Below are positions 6,854-11,789 of a stretch of DNA of 13,069 bases, piece by piece. How positions within the stretch are numbered: position 1 is the stretch's first letter; every line of letters begins with the position of its first letter. The stretch is from Methanobacteriota archaeon (GTDB lineage Archaea; Thermoplasmatota; Thermoplasmata; RBG-16-68-12). Location of the stretch: NCBI GenBank assembly GCA_005879045.1, contig VBLV01000174.1, forward strand, positions 1 to 13,069, written 5' to 3'. The notes under the pieces were generated by a model. The model was not told the DNA's origin, ran no database searches, and saw only the letters and a list, made by a program, of their open reading frames with translations. The position numbers were made by a program, and so were the translations under genes.

Positions 6854-7573
6854 ATGGCCGATGGCATGACCCGATCGCGGCTCGAGCTCGCAAGAACGGT
6901 GACCGCCCAGCTCCGACGGCGCGAAGGGCGCAACTTGTTGGCCGTCGGCCTCTACGGATCCGTCTCTCGTGGAGAGGATCGAGCTCACTCGGACATCGAC
7001 CTGGTCCTCTTGGTCCGGTCAGGAAAGACCGGGCTCCAGATGCTCATGCGAAACGGCGTACTCGTATCCCTCCTACGGCTGACGTGGGACGAAGCGGCCG
7101 ACGAAGTTCGAGGCTATTCCTGGAACCTCCCGGAGGCTCTGAGTGGATGGCGGTCGGTGCAGGAGTTGTACGATCCCCGCGGGTTGCTTCGAAGCCTCCG
7201 AGACCGTTCTCTACGGCCGAGGGCGCACCAGTTCCGCGAGGCCGCTCGCGGTGGCTTCCTCGGGACCTTCGAGGACTACGGAAAGCTGCTCAATGCACTC
7301 GAGGCCGAAGACACAGCGGAGGCCCGGGAGATGGCAATTTGGTTTACGCACGGGGCCGCGATGATCCTGCTGTGCCTCGAGCGACAGGTCGCGTCAACCG
7401 GACGCCGCGTATTCGCCGAACTCCCGAATCAGCGCGGCGTCGGAAACGCGATTCGTCGCCTTCGGTACGAGACGCTGCCCCTGGACGAGACGACCCGCCT
7501 CGCAAGATCTGTCTGGACTTCCCTCCGCAGCCGCGCCCGCACGCAACGCATCGCGCTGCCCGAGAGGGGGTAA
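6854..7573 (+). CDS. Nucleotidyltransferase-domain protein (Pol beta superfamily, kanamycin-NTase-like layout)
   Basis: A 239-aa protein with the defining nucleotidyltransferase signature near its N-terminus: GLYGSVSRGE (residues 32-41) followed by SDIDLVLLV (46-54). The two Asp of SDID (47 and 49) are the metal ligands that position the nucleoside triphosphate. In antibiotic NTases a third acidic residue lies on the next strand; here that strand reads GVLVSLLRL with Ser72 at the apparent site and none visible, so catalysis is uncertain. The rest (residues about 90-230) is helical, including FREAARGGFLGTFEDYGKLLNALEA and an MAIWFTHGAAMILL helix, resembling the helical C-terminal half of aminoglycoside NTases. 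Substrate could be a small molecule or tRNA/protein; resistance is not implied. No HEPN partner (MNT-HEPN pair) is adjacent. The start is ATG at 6854, with an alternative ATG at 6866; no clear ribosome site precedes either. Confidence 0.8.
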   Translation: MADGMTRSRLELARTVTAQLRRREGRNLLAVGLYGSVSRGEDRAHSDIDLVLLVRSGKTGLQMLMRNGVLVSLLRLTWDEAADEVRGYSWNLPEALSGWRSVQELYDPRGLLRSLRDRSLRPRAHQFREAARGGFLGTFEDYGKLLNALEAEDTAEAREMAIWFTHGAAMILLCLERQVASTGRRVFAELPNQRGVGNAIRRLRYETLPLDETTRLARSVWTSLRSRARTQRIALPERG

Positions 7574-7626
7574 CAAACGAAGGGCAGTCCCGCAGAAGCC
7601 TTTAGTCTCTCGGGACCATTCCCGCA

Positions 7627-7638
7627 TAGGAGAGAGGG
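7627..7638 (+). promoter_or_regulatory. Ribosome-binding site suggesting an upstream start for the membrane protein gene
   Basis: TAGGAGAGAGGG is a strong purine-rich Shine-Dalgarno-like tract about 25 bases below a weak TATA-like CTTTAG (7600-7605). The nearest conventional in-frame start, TTG at 7681, is more than 40 bases away, while the in-frame ATC at 7645 sits at good spacing. The site therefore decides where to look for the true start. Confidence 0.4.
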
Positions 7639-7680
7639 TCCGACATCGGCGTACTCCCGTTCACCGCGCTCCAACTCGGC

Positions 7681-8139
7681 TTGGAGTCGGCCGGCGTCGT
7701 CGCCTATCTCTTCGGGTTGTTCCTCTACGCGATTGCCGCGGCCGTCGTCTTGCCGATTCCGGTCGAGCTTCTCCTCCTGCTGTATCCGGAACTCAATCCG
7801 GCGTTCAAAGCAATCACTCTTGGGCTCGGGAAGGCGGTCGGTGCGATCGTAGTCTTCTTCGTCGGGAACAAAGTCAACCCGTACATCGAGCGCTGGATGG
7901 ACCGGCATCCGATCGGCAAGAAAATCCTGAAGATACTCGAAGGGTTCGTTCGGCGGACCGGTTGGGTCGGCCTGACGATCTTGCTCGCGATTCCGTTCAT
8001 GAGCGACACCGCGGTGAATTACTTCTATTCCCTGCTGAACGAGGAAGGCCACGCGATCGGTCGATGGCACTTCGTCCTCGCGAACCTGATTGGCGGAATC
8101 GTTCGGGCCTACCTGTTTCTCTGGCTGCTCCCTCGCTGA
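7681..8139 (+). CDS. Small VTT/DedA-like integral membrane protein
   Basis: A 152-aa membrane protein resembling the VTT (SNARE-associated/DedA) core. Residues about 5-35 are a hydrophobic segment with VLPIPVELLLLL, the DedA-like Pro-containing re-entrant motif. Residues 47-63 (LGLGKAVGAIVVFFVGNKV) match the conserved glycine helix that follows, then a polar loop (ERWMDRHPIGKKILKIL), a second hydrophobic hairpin (GWVGLTILLAIPFMSDTAVNYF) and a last helix (FVLANLIGGIVRAYLFLWLL). DedA/VTT proteins act in lipid scrambling or membrane homeostasis; which applies here cannot be said. The conventional start is TTG at 7681, but it has no ribosome site, and the open frame continues upstream through about 12 more sensible residues (IGVLPFTALQLG) to an ATC at 7645 just after a strong AGGAG tract. 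The N-terminus is therefore uncertain. It converges with the CBS gene 13 bases away. Confidence 0.7.
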   Translation: MESAGVVAYLFGLFLYAIAAAVVLPIPVELLLLLYPELNPAFKAITLGLGKAVGAIVVFFVGNKVNPYIERWMDRHPIGKKILKILEGFVRRTGWVGLTILLAIPFMSDTAVNYFYSLLNEEGHAIGRWHFVLANLIGGIVRAYLFLWLLPR

Positions 8140-8152
8140 GTCCCTGGGCCAC

Positions 8153-8566
8153 TCACTTGGGCGCGATGCCGCGCTTCGACGCCCGCGCAAACGTCTCCAA
8201 GAAACCCCACGTCAGGTCGCTCGCCGTGATGATGCCCTCCACGTTGTCGAGGCGGGTGACGACGATCCATCGGGTCTTTTTGTCCAGCATCACCCGGGCC
8301 GCCGCACGCAACGTCGACAGCGGGCTCACGGTGGCGACCGGTGACGTCATGATATCTCGGACCAAGACCTTCGACGGATTCTTCCCTTTCGAGGTGACCT
8401 GCCAAAGGATGTCGCGATCCGTGATCAGGCCGATCGGCCGCCCATGCTGGACGACGACGAGCCCGCCGATTTTCTTCGCCGCCATCCGCTTCGCGGCGTC
8501 GAGGACCGTGCGATCCGGGTCGATGACCATCACGTCGCGCGTCATCACGTCCCGGACGAAGACCAA
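8153..8566 (-). CDS. Two-CBS-domain protein
   Basis: A 137-aa protein made almost wholly of a CBS pair (Bateman module), which usually binds adenosine nucleotides to sense energy or redox state or to control a partner protein. CBS1 is residues about 4-60 (VRDVMTRDVMVIDPDRTVLD, then GGLVVVQHGRPIGLITDRDIL). CBS2 is about 68-127 (VRDIMTSPVATVSPLSTLR, then TRWIVVTRLDNVEGIITASDL). The GLITDRDIL phrase is the standard phosphate-contacting end of a CBS domain. No attached effector domain is visible, so it probably works with a separate partner or as a stand-alone sensor. The first conventional start is TTG at 8566; an in-frame stop lies about 36 bases further up, so the N-terminus cannot be much longer. 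No strong ribosome site is seen. Its upstream region is shared with the divergent DUF1059-like gene. Confidence 0.88.
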   Translation of the reverse strand: MVFVRDVMTRDVMVIDPDRTVLDAAKRMAAKKIGGLVVVQHGRPIGLITDRDILWQVTSKGKNPSKVLVRDIMTSPVATVSPLSTLRAAARVMLDKKTRWIVVTRLDNVEGIITASDLTWGFLETFARASKRGIAPK

Positions 8567-8646
8567 TCCCTGCCCCCATCCGGATATCGCGGCGGCGCAT
8601 CAAGACTTCCGCGCTCGCCGTTGTCATGGGCATCGTGGCGAGCGTT

Positions 8647-8653
8647 CATATAG
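8647..8653 (+). promoter_or_regulatory. TATA-like element in the CBS/DUF1059 divergent region
   Basis: CATATAG (CTATATG on the other strand) is the only clear AT-rich element in the 139-base divergent gap. For the plus-strand DUF1059-like gene it predicts transcription starting near 8676 and a leader of about 30 bases carrying a GGTGAGGCGGGGGG tract. It could also serve the CBS gene, with a longer leader. Confidence 0.4.
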
Positions 8654-8705
8654 CCCCTGAATCATCCGAGGGCATCCTGCCTGGGTGAGGCGGGGGGTTG
8701 CTTCG

Positions 8706-8885
8706 ATGCCTTCGAACATGATGGATATGAAGATGGTGCAGTGCGACTGTGGCTTCATGATGCAGAGCCACAACGAGAACGAAATCGTCAAGATGACGCA
8801 GATGCACGTGAAGGACACGCACCAGCAAGACATGTCCGCGCGCGAAGTCAAGGGCATGATGAAGCCCGGCATGATGATGAAGTAG
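8706..8885 (+). CDS. DUF1059-like small Met-rich protein
   Basis: A 59-aa protein resembling the DUF1059 family of small Cys/His proteins common in archaea. The core is VQCDCGFMMQSHNENEIV (Cys13, Cys15, His22) followed by a helix with MHVKDTHQQ (His34, His39), matching the family pattern of an N-terminal C-x-C-G-F strand and an H-x4-H-type helix. Family function is not established; metal binding is plausible from the Cys and His. Fifteen of 59 residues are Met, with clusters at both ends (NMMDMKM and MMKPGMMMK), which is unusual. The ATG at 8706 is preferred because of the purine-rich tract ending about nine bases before it; an in-frame GTG at 8685 would lie inside that tract. It converges with the topoisomerase gene, 29 bases away. 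Confidence 0.75.
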   Translation: MPSNMMDMKMVQCDCGFMMQSHNENEIVKMTQMHVKDTHQQDMSAREVKGMMKPGMMMK

Positions 8886-8914
8886 GCCATTGGATCGGCG
8901 GACGTCGCCGCGAG

Positions 8915-10873
8915 TCACGCGGCCGGCGTGGGGGACGGGAGTCGCATCGTCTCCGGCAAGCTTTCTGGTTCCGTCCACGGCAGCCGTTGTCCTTGGGCAC
9001 TCAGCCGTAGTCGTCTGCGGCATGCGGGGAACCGGCTGCATCCGAGGAACGACCAGCCGTTGCGGGCGCGCCGACGCACCATGCGGCCGTCCGGGCACGC
9101 GTCGCACGGGCCGTAGTCTTTCTCCAGGAAGGTCGCGTCTCGTAGCCAGCGGACGAGGGAGGGCTGGTGGGCTCTCAGTTCCGCGAGGACCTCGTGCAAG
9201 TCACGCCGCGACTCGTCGACGACCTCCGCGAGGGTCGCGCGGCCTTCTGCGATCGCGGTCATCCGGTCCTCCAGATGGCGGGTCATCTCCGGATCCGTGA
9301 CGTCGGGACCGTAGATCGTGAGGGCATCCACCAGGGCGCGTCCCGCGGCCGTCGTCCGAATCGAACGGCCGCTGATGTATTGCCGACGGAACAAGAGATC
9401 GAGAATCTCGTGCCGCGTCGATTTCGTGCCGAGCGCGAACCGCTGCATCGTCAGGAGAAGTGTCCCTTGGGTATGGAGAGGCGGCGGCGTCGTCCGATCC
9501 TCGACGACGCGCACCTCCCGAACCGTGAGCTCTTCGCCCTCCCTGAGGGCCGGAAGCTCCGTCATCGGACGGTCGTCCGGCAGGATCTCCCGCCACCCGG
9601 GTTCGACCAGCACGCCGCCAACCGCGAGGAACTCCGTGTCTCCGAGACGGAGATGGACCTCCGTGATCGTGGAGAGGCTCGGGGGCGACAAGGTCGCGAG
9701 GAATCGACGAGCGATCATGTCGTAGACCGTCGCCCTCAACCCCTCACGCCGCTTCGCCGGCGCGGCGGTGGGATGGATCGGCGGATGATCCGTCGTGTGG
9801 ATCGGCCCGCGGCTCGGGTCGAGTTCCGGGCGCTCCAGCAGACGCTCGACGTAATCGTGATACAGGGACTTCCGCAGTCGGTCGAGGATTTCGCGGACGG
9901 GCAGCGAAGGCGGGTAGACGGTGTTGTCCGTCCTGGGATAGCTGATCTCGCCGCGGACGTACAGCTCTTGGGCTGCGGCCATCGCTCGAGATGGGCTGTG
10001 CCCCATGCGGGAGGCCTGGGCCAGAAACGAAGTCGTGTTGAACGGCGCTGGCGGTGGTTCGCGGTGATCTCGCCGCTCAATCCGCTCGACGGTGGCCGTG
10101 TCCCCGAGCCCCGCCAGGGCCACGAGCGACCGCGCGCCGCCTTCGTCCCAGAAGGGTCCCCCGACCGCCGACGCTTCGAATGCCGGCTCGCCCGCGACGA
10201 GCACGACGTTCCAAAAGGGCCGTGGCACGAAGTCTTGCCGGTCCCGTTCCCGATCCGCCGCGAGACGCAACGTCGGGGTCTGGACGCGACCCGCGGAGAG
10301 CACCTGCCGGTCGGAGCCGCATTCGACCGTGAGGAATCGGGTGAGGACGGCGCCCCACGCGAGGTCGATCCGCTGCCGGGCCGCCGCGGCATCCGCCAAG
10401 GCCCAATCCGGCTCGACGAGATTCTCGAAGGCGCGACGGACCTCGGATGTCGTCATCGCGCTGAACCGGGCCCTCCTTGCAGGGAGATCCGGATGTTGAC
10501 GGCGAAGGGTCTCGAGGGCCTCGACGCCGATCAGCTCCCCCTCTCGGTCGTAGTCCGTCGCGAGGACGACCTCGTCGACCGAGTCCGCGAGACCGCGGAG
10601 CGCGTCATGCAACGCGGGGGGCGACTCTTGCCGGATGGGCTCCAGGTCGACCAGGGTATCGAGATCGGTTCCGACCCAATCCTGGGCCGACTCCGGATAG
10701 TCGATCTCGACGATGTGACCTCGGAGCGGGAACACGATGACGTCGTCCCCGCCGGCCGAGAACGTGAAGTAGCTGGAGACGTCTGCCCGGACCTTCTCAG
10801 CCATCCCTTCTGACAGGATTTGGGCTAGGCGGCGGGCAGCGCTGAATTTCTCGGCCAGGATGAGCCGCCGCAA
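8915..10873 (-). CDS. topA: DNA topoisomerase IA (topoisomerase I/III type) with one C-terminal zinc ribbon
   Basis: A 652-aa type IA topoisomerase that relaxes negative supercoils or resolves single-stranded DNA links by a covalent 5'-phosphotyrosine intermediate. The TOPRIM domain has Glu8 (LILAEKFSAAR) and the acidic triad in ATDYDREGELIG (Asp107, Asp109, Glu111). RVQTPTLRLAADRER (196-210) and FNTTSFLAQASRMGHSPSRAM (278-298) are conserved core motifs. The catalytic tyrosine is Tyr312 in GEISYPRTDNTVYP. MQRFALGTKSTRHEILDLLFRRQYI (476-500) is the later conserved motif. A single C4 zinc ribbon (Cys590, 593, 612, 618) ends the protein, followed by a Pro-rich tail. An in-frame TGA lies nine bases upstream of TTG 10873, so TTG must be the start; MRRLILAEKFSAAR then matches family N-termini. 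A TATA-like box sits about 30 bases upstream. No helicase domain is present, so it is not reverse gyrase. Confidence 0.95.
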   Translation of the reverse strand: MRRLILAEKFSAARRLAQILSEGMAEKVRADVSSYFTFSAGGDDVIVFPLRGHIVEIDYPESAQDWVGTDLDTLVDLEPIRQESPPALHDALRGLADSVDEVVLATDYDREGELIGVEALETLRRQHPDLPARRARFSAMTTSEVRRAFENLVEPDWALADAAAARQRIDLAWGAVLTRFLTVECGSDRQVLSAGRVQTPTLRLAADRERDRQDFVPRPFWNVVLVAGEPAFEASAVGGPFWDEGGARSLVALAGLGDTATVERIERRDHREPPPAPFNTTSFLAQASRMGHSPSRAMAAAQELYVRGEISYPRTDNTVYPPSLPVREILDRLRKSLYHDYVERLLERPELDPSRGPIHTTDHPPIHPTAAPAKRREGLRATVYDMIARRFLATLSPPSLSTITEVHLRLGDTEFLAVGGVLVEPGWREILPDDRPMTELPALREGEELTVREVRVVEDRTTPPPLHTQGTLLLTMQRFALGTKSTRHEILDLLFRRQYISGRSIRTTAAGRALVDALTIYGPDVTDPEMTRHLEDRMTAIAEGRATLAEVVDESRRDLHEVLAELRAHQPSLVRWLRDATFLEKDYGPCDACPDGRMVRRRARNGWSFLGCSRFPACRRRLRLSAQGQRLPWTEPESLPETMRLPSPTPAA

Positions 10874-10883
10874 GTTCTCGGCT

Positions 10884-10963
10884 CATTTGTCTATGCTGTA
10901 CTTAATAATGTTGATGTCGGACATTGACTTTTCGCGCATTCGCGCGAAGCTGTCAGACAAATG
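10884..10963. promoter_or_regulatory. Symmetric elements upstream of topA
   Basis: Three nested symmetries occupy 80 bases. CATTTGTCT (10884-10892) is repeated inverted as AGACAAATG (10955-10963). Two palindromes of form TGTCNGACA occur at 10915-10923 and 10951-10959, 36 bases apart. Between them TTCGCGC-ATTC-GCGCGAA (about 10931-10948) can form a 7-bp hairpin. The outer repeat brackets the TATA box, consistent with a protein-binding control region; this role is inference. Confidence 0.45.
10901..10908 (-). promoter_or_regulatory. TATA box of the topoisomerase gene
   Basis: Minus-strand TTATTAAG starts 35 bases before the TTG start at 10873 and predicts transcription beginning near 10880. 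It is flanked by inverted and palindromic elements (10884-10963) that may regulate it. Confidence 0.5.
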
Positions 10964-11092
10964 GCCGCCATGCGATCGAGCCCCGGCGAAGAGGGGTCGT
11001 CCGCAGACACGATGGAGGGCCGCGATCCGTCCACCCAAGGGCGGCAACTGATTGCCACTTCCCGGCGTCTGACGAGGGCTCTGGCGACGCCG

Positions 11093-11440
11093 CTAGAATT
11101 CGAACAAGCTAACGGGATCCGCGGTCCGAAGGCGCCGGAGTGGATGCCGGCTCTCCGCAAGCCGCAGACGTTCATCGACGAGGGCGGACACCCGCTCATC
11201 CTCGAGCGGGACGAACGGACGAACTCCGAGCTCCCTCGCGATGGCCTCAGCCTCCCGCGGATACCGACTCAGCAGGTTGGACAAGGCGAAGGACTCGGCC
11301 ATGCCGACCGAGCGGCTCGACAGGAAACGCTCCAGGGCCAGGAGGTCCTGCGCGTACGACGCATCGGGCTCGTAGCGGCGCTCGAGGATGGCGCGACGGA
11401 CGAAGTCGGTCCGGGTAGCGATGACCTCTCCCTCTGCCAT
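11093..11440 (-). CDS. Hypothetical protein, 115 aa
   Basis: I do not recognise this protein. It is soluble, charged and predicted mostly helical: GEVIATRTDFVRRAILERRY, then YAQDLLALERFLSSRS, SFALSNLLSRYPREAEAIAR and a C-terminal ERVSALVDERLRLAESRHPL, ending VSLFEF. Nothing suggests a membrane segment, Cys cluster or enzyme motif. The C-terminal acidic-hydrophobic tail could dock on a partner, which is a guess. The frame can be extended to 11716, but that part overlaps another small gene and is rich in Arg/His/Cys, typical of out-of-frame GC-rich DNA. The ATG at 11440 has a TATA-like GCTATTA 30 bases upstream. It precedes topA on the same strand, 219 bases away, too far to assume one operon. 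Confidence 0.6.
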   Translation of the reverse strand: MAEGEVIATRTDFVRRAILERRYEPDASYAQDLLALERFLSSRSVGMAESFALSNLLSRYPREAEAIARELGVRPFVPLEDERVSALVDERLRLAESRHPLRRLRTADPVSLFEF

Positions 11441-11469
11441 GGGCGAACCCTGCGGACGCAAGGACGGGG

Positions 11470-11476
11470 TAATAGC
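11470..11476 (-). promoter_or_regulatory. Candidate TATA box for the 115-aa gene
   Basis: Minus-strand GCTATTA starts 36 bases before the ATG at 11440. A 12-bp palindrome (CGTCAAATGACG, 11495-11506) lies about 20 bases further upstream, where an archaeal activator or regulator could bind. Confidence 0.35.
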
Positions 11477-11550
11477 TTTTGTCGTAAGATTATCCGTCAA
11501 ATGACGAAGTTCCCGACAGGCGTCGAAGACCCGAGCCGTCGCATGGCGAT

Positions 11551-11703
11551 TCACGGATCGCTGCAGTCTCGTGTGTACCCGCATCGATGGCAGATGACCT
11601 TGCAGTTCCGCTCGGTGGTCGGTCCGCCACAGACGTCGCACGGATCTGGGGCGGCCGGCGTTGCGGCCTTGAGCGACTTCGTGGCACTCGGTGCGGCCGT
11701 CAT
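11551..11703 (-). CDS. Small zinc-ribbon protein, 50 aa
   Basis: A 50-aa protein with a flexible Ala/Pro/Thr-rich N-terminus (residues 1-20) and a compact Cys-rich domain: CDVCGGPTTERNCKVICHRC, then GYTRDCSDP. The six Cys (22, 25, 34, 38, 41, 47) include two CxxC knuckles (C22/C25 and C38/C41) suited to one tetrahedral zinc site. The ending CxxCGYTRDCSDP resembles a widespread family of tiny zinc-binding proteins (often annotated hypothetical, ending near CSDP or CSDF). Such proteins may bind nucleic acid or another protein; the role is unknown. The ATG at 11703 has no Shine-Dalgarno; a different-frame ATG lies at 11716. Dense, spaced Cys pairs in so short a frame make a chance frame unlikely. 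It sits 86 bases below the stop of the PYROXD2-like gene, on the same strand. Confidence 0.65.
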   Translation of the reverse strand: MTAAPSATKSLKAATPAAPDPCDVCGGPTTERNCKVICHRCGYTRDCSDP

Positions 11704-11789
11704 GCCGAAAGGCCATGGCGATCCCGGACGAAAAGCCTCGCTCTCGATTCGGCCGCTCGATCGTAAGCTGAGGTTGGGGACAAGTCTGG

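Noticed and set aside
9167..10813. A 548-codon open frame on the plus strand, opposite the topoisomerase gene.
   Set aside because: It is antisense to a clearly real topA. Its protein is Arg/Asp-rich with no motif, which is the usual mirror frame of a GC-rich gene.
10891..11199. A 102-codon minus-strand frame between topA and the 115-aa gene.
   Set aside because: It overlaps the 115-aa gene and the topA promoter elements, and is Ser/Pro/Arg/Cys-rich with no motif.
11441..11716. N-terminal extension of the 115-aa protein back to 11716.
   Set aside because: The added residues are Arg/His-rich, pass through the 50-aa zinc-ribbon gene in another frame and cross the TATA-like element at 11470.
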